This document shows positions 27,676 to 37,400 of a DNA stretch of 64,000 nt, piece after piece. A program made the position numbers and the translations under genes. The notes beneath the pieces were generated by a model. The model was not told the DNA's origin and did not search any database. It saw nothing but the letters and a program-made list of their open reading frames with translations. Location of the stretch: contig JAHDHQ010000006.1 of assembly GCA_020631235.1 (NCBI GenBank), positions 62,001 to 126,000 on the forward strand, in the 5' to 3' direction. The DNA is from Saprospiraceae bacterium (lineage in GTDB: Bacteria; Bacteroidota; Bacteroidia; Chitinophagales; Saprospiraceae). Within the stretch, counting starts at the first letter, position 1. Every line of letters starts with the position of its first letter.

Positions 27676-28739
27676 GTATCTGGAAAAACTTCATATCATT
27701 AATTAGCTATTCTAAAACTGGATTATTTGGTTTCGTGATTATATTCTTAGGATTTTTTTGTTCGATTTTTGCTTATCTGTTTATTAGCGATAAAACCATT
27801 AATGCAAACGAACAAATTTCTGAGTTAGCGCTCTCACCGATAGGTTCATCATTTCTTTGTTTACAAATCCCCTTACTAGCAGACAAGCCTAAACACACAT
27901 TAAAAGAAAAATTTATAGGGCAAGTGCCAAAATTTAGATATGTTCCCATAACTAAATGGGAAGAAAAGGAAAAAGTCATTGAGTATGTAAATATGCGGGG
28001 TAATGTGTTAAGCTTAGATAAATCTTCCTTTGGTCAAAAAGCCAAGCAATATGTTAAAGAAAAACACTTTGTTTTTGGAACAGATCGTTATGGACGTGAT
28101 TTATTTAGTCGACTTATTTTAGGTTTAAGGGTTTCGCTATTTGTTGGTTTATTTTCAGTAATCATCTCACTTTTTATCGGAATTACCATTGGTTTAATAG
28201 CTGGTTACTTTGGTGGATGGATAGATCAGATTCTTTTATTCATAATTAACACATTATGGTCTATACCGACAATTTTATTGGTTTTTGCCGTGATTTTGGC
28301 TTTTGGAAGAGGTATAACCATAATATTTTTGGCAGTAGGTTTGACCCTTTGGATAGAGGTAGCTCGATTAGTTAGAGGTCAGACTATTTCCATTAAAGAA
28401 AATAGTTTTATTACAGCAGGAGAGTTATTAGCGTTTTCGAAGACAAGAATACTATTTAGACATATTTTGCCCAATATCGTTAATCCTATTGTTGTCCTTG
28501 CTGCTGCAAATTTTGCCATTGCTATTTTAATAGAAGCAGGATTGAGTTATTTAGGTTTTGGAGTACAACCTCCTGTGCCTTCATTAGGCAATATTTTGAA
28601 TGAAAATTACGCTTATGCTTTGTCTGGTCAATGGTTTATTGCTATTGTTCCAGCACTATTTATCATGATTCTAGTTTTATCCTTTAATTTCGTAAGCTAT
28701 AGTGTTCGAGACTGGACATCGTCAAAACAAAAAGATTGA
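27672..28739 (+). CDS. DppC/OppC-type ABC transporter permease
   Basis: A 355-residue inner-membrane permease of the peptide/nickel transporter class. It has an N-terminal helix and an extracytoplasmic stretch, then HFVFGTDRYGRDLFSRLI, the standard DppC entry motif. Five more helices follow, with the cytoplasmic EAA-type loop (AGELLAFSKTRILFRHILPNIVNPI). The ATPase, second permease and binding protein are not adjacent, so it must pair with subunits elsewhere. It starts with TTG in a 4-base TTGA overlap with the MazG-like stop. Confidence 0.92.
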   Translation: MSIWKNFISLISYSKTGLFGFVIIFLGFFCSIFAYLFISDKTINANEQISELALSPIGSSFLCLQIPLLADKPKHTLKEKFIGQVPKFRYVPITKWEEKEKVIEYVNMRGNVLSLDKSSFGQKAKQYVKEKHFVFGTDRYGRDLFSRLILGLRVSLFVGLFSVIISLFIGITIGLIAGYFGGWIDQILLFIINTLWSIPTILLVFAVILAFGRGITIIFLAVGLTLWIEVARLVRGQTISIKENSFITAGELLAFSKTRILFRHILPNIVNPIVVLAAANFAIAILIEAGLSYLGFGVQPPVPSLGNILNENYAYALSGQWFIAIVPALFIMILVLSFNFVSYSVRDWTSSKQKD

Positions 28740-29959
28740 GTAGAGAATTAAAAATATTAGAAAAGCTTGAAAAGGAGATCAACCTTAAAGAACTTCAGAT
28801 AAAAAGCCTATTGACGATAACTCAAGCCATTAATGATAATGTTAATGCAGATGATCTATTTCAAATGTATCGATCATTTTTGAGTTGGGAAATGGGTATA
28901 AAGCGAATGTTGCTTTATGTAAGGGAAAATGAGGGCTGGGAATGTGTATCGCATATAAATGGTGAGTTTGTAAATCATGAAACCATCATTGAATCCATAA
29001 AACCCATTAAACGATTATTTGTAGTTAAGGAAGAAGAAACCACAGCCTTGAAAGATTTTGATATTATCATTCCTGTATATCATAAAGACTTTCCCATTGC
29101 TTATTCTTTAATAGGTGGAATTAAGGACAAGGAAGATCTGTACAATAAAATACAATTTATAACGACGATTACTAATATCATAGCCGTAGCTATCGAAAAC
29201 AAGCGTCTTTTTAAACAGCAAATCGAACAAGAACGTATTAATAAAGATATGGAACTGGCTAAAGAGGTACAGAAAATGCTAATACCTCAAACATCCTTGG
29301 ACAGCCATTATTTCGATATAGATTTTATATACCAGCCGCATTCAAGTATTGGAGGAGATTATGTAGATTTTATCCAATTTGGTGAAAAGAAGGTGTGTAC
29401 TTGCATTGCAGATATTTCGGGAAAAGGAGTAGCTGCTGCTTTGTTAATGGCAAATTTTCAAGCCATGCTACAAAGTTTAATTTACCAATACAGAGATTTA
29501 GAAACATTTATTTACGCTTTAAATGAAGCTGTTTTTAGAATCACAAGGAGTGATCGTTTTATTACCTTTTTTATTGCAGAAATAGACGCTGATAAAAAAG
29601 TGATGAGATATATAAATGCTGGCCATTATCCCCCTTATTTATTAAATGGAAACGAATTAATCGAACTTAAAAACGGAACTACTGTAATTGGGGCTTTCGA
29701 AAAATTACCAGAAATAAAAGAGACTAGTATTGAACTGAAACATGAAGCATTATTGTTTTGCTTTACAGACGGTTTGCCTGACTTGAAAAATGATAAAGAG
29801 GAATACTTCGACGAAGAAATGATTCAAGAGTTTATCAGAAAAGAAGGTAAACAAGACACAAAAGGTTTTAACGAAACACTTATGAATGTCTTGATAGAAC
29901 ATAAAGGGAAAAGCAATTTTATAGATGATATTGCTATATTAACGTGTAAGATGTTATAA
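28736..29959 (+). CDS. SpoIIE-type PP2C serine/threonine phosphatase with GAF-like sensor
   Basis: A 407-residue signalling protein. A short coiled coil leads to a GAF-like region (about 25-165), a linker helix, and a PP2C/SpoIIE domain (about 200-407). Metal-binding blocks are SSIGGDYVDF, CIADISGKGVAAALLM, FTDGLPDLK and DDIAILTC. Enzymes of this type dephosphorylate STAS anti-anti-sigma factors and release sigma factors. A kinase of the matching RsbW type is encoded at 22148-22552, but no STAS protein is seen. Start is TTG in a TTGA overlap. Confidence 0.92.
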   Translation: MSRELKILEKLEKEINLKELQIKSLLTITQAINDNVNADDLFQMYRSFLSWEMGIKRMLLYVRENEGWECVSHINGEFVNHETIIESIKPIKRLFVVKEEETTALKDFDIIIPVYHKDFPIAYSLIGGIKDKEDLYNKIQFITTITNIIAVAIENKRLFKQQIEQERINKDMELAKEVQKMLIPQTSLDSHYFDIDFIYQPHSSIGGDYVDFIQFGEKKVCTCIADISGKGVAAALLMANFQAMLQSLIYQYRDLETFIYALNEAVFRITRSDRFITFFIAEIDADKKVMRYINAGHYPPYLLNGNELIELKNGTTVIGAFEKLPEIKETSIELKHEALLFCFTDGLPDLKNDKEEYFDEEMIQEFIRKEGKQDTKGFNETLMNVLIEHKGKSNFIDDIAILTCKML

Positions 29960-29966
29960 TTAAAAG

Positions 29967-30755
29967 ATGCAACAAAGGAAAAGTAAATTTTTAGCAGCCG
30001 TATTGGCATTACTATTTGGAACATTTGGTGCCCACAGATTTTATTTAGGAGAGACTAAAATCGGCTTTTTCTATGTCTTCCTTTTTATAATGACTAGAGC
30101 TATGTTTCCACTGACATCGCTTTTAGGAATCTTTGATTTTTTTAGAATAATGACTATGGGTCAAAGTGAATTTGATCGGAGATATAACCAACATATTCCG
30201 ATTGGTCAACAGAGAACTAGGAGGTCAAATCAACGGAATCCTTATCAAAGACAACGTACAAAGGTAGAACCAGTAAGAGCTCCAAAAGCGAAAAAATCTT
30301 TTAGACCAAAAGTAAATCCATATAAGAAAACGGCGCTCAAACGATATGAAGAGTATGACACAGAGGAAGCAGTAAAAGAGTTGCACAAAGCGTTAGAAAT
30401 TGAGCCGAATAATAAAGAGTATCTATTTAAACTAGCCTGTGCCTATTCTCAATTAGAACAAACAGAAAAGTCCATTCAGTATTTAGACTTAGCTATAAAG
30501 AATGGCTATAAAGATGTGGATAAAATCAATACTATAGAAGATCTAGCTTATTTAAGAATATCACCCGTATTTGCACAATTTGTAGAAAATCAATATTCGT
30601 TAAAACAAACACCAAAACTATCAGCACCCAAGCAAAATTTATTGGATGATGATGTCATTTTATCTCAACTAAATAAATTAGTAGAACTAAAGAAGAGGGG
30701 TTTACTTTCTGAGGCGGAATATGCTAAAGAGAAGAAAAAACTATTAAATAAATAG
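29967..30755 (+). CDS. TM2-domain protein with TPR and SHOCT-like tail
   Basis: A 262-residue protein built of three parts. Residues 1-70 are a TM2 domain (FLAAVLALLFGTFGAHRFYLGE, then a second helix). Residues 75-120 are a basic, Gln/Arg/Pro-rich linker. Residues about 125-190 are tetratricopeptide-like (EAVKELHKALEIEPNNKEYLFKLACAYSQLEQ). The end (LNKLVELKKRGLLSEAEYAKEKKKLL) is a SHOCT-type oligomerisation motif. It probably tethers a protein-binding TPR module to the inner membrane. Function is not known. Confidence 0.88.
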   Translation: MQQRKSKFLAAVLALLFGTFGAHRFYLGETKIGFFYVFLFIMTRAMFPLTSLLGIFDFFRIMTMGQSEFDRRYNQHIPIGQQRTRRSNQRNPYQRQRTKVEPVRAPKAKKSFRPKVNPYKKTALKRYEEYDTEEAVKELHKALEIEPNNKEYLFKLACAYSQLEQTEKSIQYLDLAIKNGYKDVDKINTIEDLAYLRISPVFAQFVENQYSLKQTPKLSAPKQNLLDDDVILSQLNKLVELKKRGLLSEAEYAKEKKKLLNK

Positions 30756-30787
30756 AAATTTTCTGTAAACCAACGTTACTACATAAC

Positions 30788-31450
30788 ATGATTGCAAACG
30801 AAGTTATATCAAACGCCATTTTTCCGTTACGAAAACAAGATACCGCAGAAGATATCTTAACGATGCTTTCTATGAATCGTTTAAAAGAGCTGCCTGTAGT
30901 AGACGAAGGAAAATTATTAGGTATTATATCTGAAGGTCAAGCATATGAAATGACATCGACACAAACTATATCAGATATACTCATACCAGGTCAAGTAATA
31001 CAGGTAGACAAACACACACACATTTTTGAATTGATATCAAAAATGGCATTGCATAACTTAACGATGATACCCATTGTGGACGACAAAGACCAGACATTTA
31101 AAGGTATAGTCACCCAAGAGGATGTATTTAATTTTTATGCCAAGTCTTTTTCGTTTAAAGAACCAGGAAGTATAGTTGTGGTAGAAATGAGTAGAAGGTC
31201 TTACTCTATGGCAGAAATAAGTCAAATTGTAGAATCGGAAGGAGCAGCTATACTATCTTCTTTTTTATCAAATGCCTCAGACATAGAGAAAATAATAGTC
31301 ACCATAAAGATTAATAAACTCGATATTCGAAGCATCATTGCCGGTTTTGAGAGATATTCTTACGAGGTAAAAGCTAGTTATACAGAGCAAGAATATTATG
31401 ACAATTTGAAAGATAGGTATGATATGCTAATGCATTATTTAGATGTATAA
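30788..31450 (+). CDS. Tandem CBS-domain protein with ACT-like C-terminus
   Basis: A 220-residue cytoplasmic protein. Two CBS motifs (residues about 10-65 and 70-130, e.g. LKELPVVDEGKLLGIISE and LTMIPIVDDKDQTFKGIVT) should bind an adenine nucleotide. The C-terminal part (GSIVVVEMSRRSYSMAEISQIVE onward) is ACT-like, similar to AcuB-type proteins. Its last 8 bases contain the start of the BamA-like gene (ATGTATAA), so the two are coupled. The regulated target is unknown. Confidence 0.88.
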   Translation: MIANEVISNAIFPLRKQDTAEDILTMLSMNRLKELPVVDEGKLLGIISEGQAYEMTSTQTISDILIPGQVIQVDKHTHIFELISKMALHNLTMIPIVDDKDQTFKGIVTQEDVFNFYAKSFSFKEPGSIVVVEMSRRSYSMAEISQIVESEGAAILSSFLSNASDIEKIIVTIKINKLDIRSIIAGFERYSYEVKASYTEQEYYDNLKDRYDMLMHYLDV

Positions 31451-32831
31451 ATTATACTTTTTTACGCTTCTATTTCTCATCTTTAATCATCAACTAGCTG
31501 CACAAGAAACATATATCGTTAATGACATCATTAGTCATGGAAATAAGCGGACAAAAGAGCGCACCATTTTTCAAGAATCTAGAATACAAAAAGGTGATAC
31601 ACTCCTTGTTAAAGATCTAAGCCAATTAATTGTTCAAAACGAAAATCAATTATTGAGTACTGGCTTATTTAATTCAATAGTTACCTCAATTGATACCATT
31701 TCTTCTAACGAAATTATTCTTAATTACGACATCATTGAAAATTGGTATTTATATCCTTCACCCTTATTCGAATTAGCAGACAGAAACTTTAATGTTTGGT
31801 GGCAAGAGCAAGGAAGAGATTTAAAAAGGACTATATATGGAATGGATCTCAGCCATTTTAATTTAACCGGGAGAAGAGACCCATTTAAAATACGTGCACA
31901 TGCAGGTTACACCAGAAAAATTGAGTTTAATTATACCTTTCCACAAATTTGGAATAATTGGGGTTTAGCCGGTAATGTGTTTTATTCGGACAACAAAGAA
32001 ATTGGTTATAAAACAGAAGGCAATAAAACCCTTTTTGCCATGCACCCAAATGAGGAAATTATGCGCATTAGAAGGCGTATTGGGTTAAGGCTTTTAAACC
32101 GACCGAATGTTTTTACCCATCATTCTTTTCGCTTGGAATATCACCACAATTCAGTGAGTGATTTTGTAGTAGAAACATTAAATCCAAACTACTTTTTAAA
32201 TGCAAAAACTGGAATTCAATTTATGTATTTTGAATACGATTTTCAGTTTGATAAACGGGATTATAATACCTATCCGAGAGAAGGTTTTTTTGTGGGTTTT
32301 AATTTTAAAAAAGAAGGCTTATTTATTTTCAATGATTTTAATAATACCAGTGCCTCAGTATCTTTTGAGTATTACAAAACATTACCTAAGCAGTGGATTG
32401 TTGGTTGGCAAACTAGGTTAAAAGCAAACTTGGATCGTTCGGAAGTATCATATGCTAATAATACGGGATTAGGATGGGGAGGATATAGAGCGACAGGCTT
32501 TGATTTATATGTTTTAGATGGAACAGATTTTATCATATTTAAAAACAGTATTAAACGGACTTTTTTTAAGCGTAAATTTAAGTTGTTTGCCTTTCTTCCA
32601 GACCAGTTCGAGACTTTTCCTGTCGAGTTAAATATTAGGTTCAATGTCGATTTTGCTTATGTAAACGAGCGAACATATATTGAAACAAACCTGTTGAATA
32701 ACCGATGGATAATTGGGTATGGACCAAGTTTAGATTTAATTTTGTACAACAATTTCTTTTTTAGTTTCGAATATGGCATTAATGACCTAGGAGATAGAGG
32801 TTTATATTTGCTTAGTTCAACCGCTTTTTAA
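31443..32831 (+). CDS. Short BamA/TamA-like outer-membrane protein with one POTRA domain
   Basis: A 462-residue outer-membrane protein with signal peptide LYFFTLLFLIFNHQLAAQ. A single POTRA-like domain (about 24-100: IVNDIISHGNKRTKERTIFQE) is followed by a barrel of aromatic-rich strands ending in Phe, the usual Omp85 barrel signal. True BamA has several POTRA domains and about 800 residues, so this is a smaller Omp85 relative, perhaps for export or insertion of particular proteins. It sits between the CBS gene (8-base overlap) and nadK (1-bp gap). Confidence 0.85.
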   Translation: MYKLYFFTLLFLIFNHQLAAQETYIVNDIISHGNKRTKERTIFQESRIQKGDTLLVKDLSQLIVQNENQLLSTGLFNSIVTSIDTISSNEIILNYDIIENWYLYPSPLFELADRNFNVWWQEQGRDLKRTIYGMDLSHFNLTGRRDPFKIRAHAGYTRKIEFNYTFPQIWNNWGLAGNVFYSDNKEIGYKTEGNKTLFAMHPNEEIMRIRRRIGLRLLNRPNVFTHHSFRLEYHHNSVSDFVVETLNPNYFLNAKTGIQFMYFEYDFQFDKRDYNTYPREGFFVGFNFKKEGLFIFNDFNNTSASVSFEYYKTLPKQWIVGWQTRLKANLDRSEVSYANNTGLGWGGYRATGFDLYVLDGTDFIIFKNSIKRTFFKRKFKLFAFLPDQFETFPVELNIRFNVDFAYVNERTYIETNLLNNRWIIGYGPSLDLILYNNFFFSFEYGINDLGDRGLYLLSSTAF

Positions 32832-32832
32832 T

Positions 32833-33705
32833 ATGGATAAGATTATAGTTTTTTCCCAACGATACAAAGAAGTAGACAAGCCTTATGTAAAAGAACTGTT
32901 TGATACCTTATCTACTTTGCCTTACGAAGTATTTGTTTCGGAAGATTTTTCGCTTTTGATAAAAGATGAAATAGATTTAAGTCACCGAAAGGTGCTTAGG
33001 AAAGGCGAGCCTTGTGATGCTAAAGTGATGATAACTTTAGGTGGTGATGGAACTATTCTCACCGCAGCAAAATGGTTAAATAAAGTTGATATACCTATCA
33101 TGGGCATCAATTTAGGAAGAATGGGTTTCTTAGCTTTTATTGAAAAATCCAACATCAAAAAAGCATTGCTGGATTGGCATAAAGGAAATTATATTTTTCA
33201 AGAAAGAGGAATGTTGCAATTAGATTCATCGCCCAATATTTTTCAGGATTTTCCATACGGATTAAATGATTTTACCATTTTGAAGAAAGAAACCTCTTCG
33301 ATGATTACTATAAAAACATACATCGATGGTGAGTTTTTAAACACCTATTGGGCAGATGGATTAATTGTGTCTACACCCACGGGGTCCACAGGATACTCTC
33401 TCAGTTGTGGAGGACCCATCATTTTTCCTAACTCAGGCAATTTTGTGATTACACCCATTGCTCCGCATAATTTAAATGTAAGACCTATTGTCATTCCTGA
33501 TAGCTCCATCATTAGCTTTGAACTTGCTGGAAGAGCAGAAGCTTTTTTGTGTACACTTGATTCAAGAAATGAGACGGTTACAAAAGAACATACATTAAGT
33601 GTTAAAAAGAGCAACTTTAACATCACTATGGTAGTTCTAGAAGGGCAGAGTTTTATGAAAACTATACGAGATAAATTATCTTGGGGTTTGGATATTAGAA
33701 ACTGA
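32833..33705 (+). CDS. nadK: NAD kinase
   Basis: Phosphorylates NAD to NADP. The 290-residue protein has the GGDG motif (MITLGGDGTILTAA) near residue 75, the NE-D equivalent GLNDFTILK, and STPTGSTGYSLSCGGPI near 175. The C-terminal beta-sandwich is complete. It begins 1 bp after the BamA-like stop and is followed 1 bp later by a small membrane protein. The identification is secure. Confidence 0.97.
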   Translation: MDKIIVFSQRYKEVDKPYVKELFDTLSTLPYEVFVSEDFSLLIKDEIDLSHRKVLRKGEPCDAKVMITLGGDGTILTAAKWLNKVDIPIMGINLGRMGFLAFIEKSNIKKALLDWHKGNYIFQERGMLQLDSSPNIFQDFPYGLNDFTILKKETSSMITIKTYIDGEFLNTYWADGLIVSTPTGSTGYSLSCGGPIIFPNSGNFVITPIAPHNLNVRPIVIPDSSIISFELAGRAEAFLCTLDSRNETVTKEHTLSVKKSNFNITMVVLEGQSFMKTIRDKLSWGLDIRN

Positions 33706-33706
33706 T

Positions 33707-34372
33707 TTGGACTCACTAAAAAAAATACACGAACATTCTCTTTACTACAACTTTATGCTCATTGAAAAAAGAGCGTATAGAGAGAAAATTAAATTTTTTG
33801 AAAGAAATAAGGAGGCTATACTAGCCTTAGATGCGCCCCTTGAAACAGAAATTTGGTTTTACTATACCCAAGCAACATTTGAAATAGGTGATTATAGAAA
33901 GTTTATTAAACTTTCAGAACCACTACTCCAAAAAGTGATTGCTGAAAATGTGTATTTCTATGGTGATGTAAACGTTTACCAAAGCTTGTTATTTAATAAA
34001 GCAGCTTGCCATCTAAACATCAAAGAATATAAAAAAGCAGAATATTTATTTGGAGAGTTAATCAAGATAGACCCCAATAATAAACTTTATCCTAAGGCTT
34101 TTTTGCAAAACCGATTACTGGAAAAAATAAAAGATTCCATGACTGTAAAATATATTGCAGTCGTGATGTTGTTTGTGATTATCGCTATGTGTTTATTGGA
34201 GATGCTTGTGTTAAACCCATTTTATCCAGAAGCAGGCGTACGTTTGGGGATGTTAAGAGATGTGTTGGCTATATCCTTATTTGGCACCTTATTGATTTAT
34301 GCAGCATATCATTATCTTTCAGCGAAACAGTCAGTAAGGCAGAAGTTATTGGACAAGAAAACCTACCTTTGA
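33707..34372 (+). CDS. Hypothetical protein: TPR-like helices plus two membrane helices
   Basis: A 221-residue protein I cannot assign to a named family. Residues 1-135 are helical with a TPR-like segment (YKKAEYLFGELIKIDPNNKLYPKAF cut across two helices). Two hydrophobic helices follow near 147-165 and 185-205. The start is TTG, 1 bp after the nadK stop; the first ATG is at codon 13. It is probably a C-terminally anchored inner-membrane protein with a cytoplasmic TPR face. It closes the operon begun at dtd; 115 bp separate it from secA. Confidence 0.7.
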   Translation: MDSLKKIHEHSLYYNFMLIEKRAYREKIKFFERNKEAILALDAPLETEIWFYYTQATFEIGDYRKFIKLSEPLLQKVIAENVYFYGDVNVYQSLLFNKAACHLNIKEYKKAEYLFGELIKIDPNNKLYPKAFLQNRLLEKIKDSMTVKYIAVVMLFVIIAMCLLEMLVLNPFYPEAGVRLGMLRDVLAISLFGTLLIYAAYHYLSAKQSVRQKLLDKKTYL

Positions 34373-34447
34373 ATATCTTTTTTGCCATAATGACAGTTAT
34401 TTAGTTGTGGTATAAAAAATGATGCTATTAAGCAAAAATCATTCATT

Positions 34448-34463
34448 TCTGTGGAGACACAGA
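34448..34463 (+). repeat. Small hairpin upstream of secA
   Basis: Perfect 6-bp stem TCTGTG/CACAGA closed by a GAGA (GNRA-type) loop, ending 24 bases before the secA ATG. It may affect translation start; it is too short to be certain. Confidence 0.3.
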
Positions 34464-34487
34464 GAATCAAGATAAATAAGACACACC

Positions 34488-37400
34488 ATGTTTAATGTTT
34501 TAAAGAAAGTTTTTGGGACGAAGTACGATAGAGATGTAAAAACATATCTTCCAATTGTTAGCCAAATCAATAAGTATTTCAATGAATATGAATCATTGTC
34601 TAATGATGAATTAAGAAATAAAACCCTCGAATTTCGGCAGAGAATTGCGCAACATCTATCTGGAATAGACTCAGACATTGCTCAAATAAAACAAGAGGCA
34701 GAGCAAGAAACCGATATGTTAAAAAAGGAAGACCTTTTTAATGAATTAGATGATTATACAAAAAAGAGGGATGAGCATCTAGAAGAAGTACTCAAAGAAA
34801 TTTTACCCGAGGCCTTTGCAACAGTTAAGGAAACGGCCAGAAGGTTTATGCAAAATATGGAGGTTGTAGTTACAGCCACAGATTTTGATCGTGATTTAGC
34901 GGCTTCGAAAGAATATGTAGAAATAGACGGGGCAGCAGCCAAATGGAAAAACAGTTGGTTAGCTGCAGGTGGAGAAATCACTTGGAATATGTTGCATTAT
35001 GATGTACAGCTAATCGGTGGTATGGTTTTGCATGATGGAAAGATTGCAGAAATGCAAACCGGAGAGGGTAAAACCTTGGTGGCAACACTTCCTGCATACT
35101 TAAATGGTTTAAGTGGTCAAGGAGTGCATGTTATTACAGTTAATGACTATTTAGCACGAAGAGATAGTGAGTGGGTAGGTCCTATTTTTCAGTTTTTATT
35201 CCTTACTGTTGACTGCATTGACAAATATAAATCTCACTCAGAAGAAAGAAAAGCGGCATATGGAAAGGATATAATCTACGGAACAAATAACGAATTTGGT
35301 TTTGATTACCTGAGAGATAATATGGTGAGAAACCAAAAAGAAAAAGTACAGAAAAAACACCATTTTGCAATGATTGATGAGGTGGATTCTGTATTAATTG
35401 ATGACGCTAGAACACCATTGATTATTTCTGGTCCGGTACCTAAGGGCACAGAGGAGCAAGAATATCAAGCACTAAAAGGTAAAGTAGAAAAACTGATCCA
35501 AGGACAAAAACAAATGGCCACAGGATATTTAGCTGATGCTAAAAAGATGTTTAAAGAAGGTAATACAGGACACGAAGAAGGACAAGGAGGAATGGCTTTA
35601 CTAAGGTCGTACAGAGCATTTCCAAAATACAGACCTTTGATAAAGTTTTTAAGTGAGGATGGAGTAAAAGTGGCCTTACAAAAGGCAGAGAATCACTACA
35701 TGCAAGAGCAGTCTAAAAATATGCATCTTGTGGACGAACCATTGCTATTTACCATAGACGAAAAAAATCGAAATGTGGAATTGGCTGAGAAAGGAGTAGA
35801 TTTCCTTTCAAGGGGAGAAAACGACCCTAACTTCTTTGTTATGCCGGATATTACCATGGAAATGCAGCAATTGGAAGAAAAGGAATCCGAGGCAGGCACA
35901 AAACTTACAGAAGAGAGAGAGGCACTTATTGCAGATTTCTCGATAAAGTCTAGGAGGCTTCATGCGGTGAGTCAGCTGCTTAAAGCCTATGCACTTTTTG
36001 AAAAAGATGAAGAATATGTAGTGGTGGACGGTTCTGTAAAGATTGTGGATGAGCAAACAGGACGTATGATGGAAGGTAGAAGATATTCAGATGGTCTTCA
36101 TCAGGCTATTGAGGCTAAAGAAAATGTGAAGATTGGGGAAATCACACAAACATACGCAACCATCACCCTTCAAAATTATTTCCGGATGTATCACAAATTA
36201 GCGGGTATGACTGGAACAGCAGAAACTGAAGCGGGTGAGCTATGGGAGATTTATAAATTGGATGTTGTGGTAATACCTACTAACAGACCGATCGTTAGAG
36301 ACGATAAAGATGATCTGGTTTATAAAACAACAAGAGAAAAGTTTAATGCCGTAATCGATGAAATACATAATTTAACTTCACAAGGTCGCCCAGTGCTATT
36401 AGGAACAACCTCTGTAGATGTTTCTGAAAAGCTAAGCCGAATGTTGAATTTAAGGGGCATTAACCACAATGTATTGAACGCCAAACAGCACCAGCGCGAA
36501 GCAGAAATTGTGGCAGAGGCAGGTAAACCAGGAAAAGTTACTATTGCCACTAACATGGCTGGTCGTGGTACAGATATCAAGCTTTCGGATGAAGTCAAAG
36601 CTAGTGGAGGTTTAGCTATAATTGCTACAGAAAGACATGATTCTAGACGGGTGGATCGACAGCTAAGAGGTCGTGCTGGTAGACAGGGAGATCCTGGATC
36701 ATCTCAGTTTTATGTTTCATTGGAGGACAAACTAATGCGTTTGTTTAACTCTGAAAGAATATCTAAACTGATGGATAGGATGGGACATCAAGATGGAGAA
36801 GTTATCCAACATTCTATGGTTTCTAAATCTATCGAACGAGCACAAAAGAAAGTGGAGGAAAATAACTTTGGTGTGAGAAAGCGTCTTTTAGAATATGACG
36901 ATGTGATGAATATTCAGAGAGAAGCTATATATAAGAGAAGACATAATGCTTTATCTGGTGATCGACTTGCTTTGGATTTGCATAACATGTTTATAGGTTT
37001 AATTGCAGCACAAGTCGCAGATAATAAAATCAACGGAAACTTTGAAAGCTTCCGAAATGATGCATTGTTAAATCTAGGTTTAGACCCAAATATGGAAGAA
37101 GCCTTCTTTAAAGAAGCATCATTAGAGCAAGTTGAAGAAAAATTCCAACAACAGGTTTTAGAAAGTTACGATTTAAAAACAGAACGAATTAAAGACGTAC
37201 TCTTTCCTATATGCGCTAAAGTTTATCAAAATGAAGGACATCGGTACAAGCGGATAGCAATACCTTTTTCGGATGGAAGAGAAAAGGTATTGAATGTATC
37301 TGCTGATCTAGAAGCTGCTGTAAAAACAGAGGGGAAAAGCATCATGAAAGACATTGAGATGGCAGTCAGTTTAGCCATCATAGATCAGACATGGAAAGAA

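Noticed and set aside
31443-32831. Assignment as BamA
   Set aside because: It has only one POTRA-like domain and about half the length of BamA.
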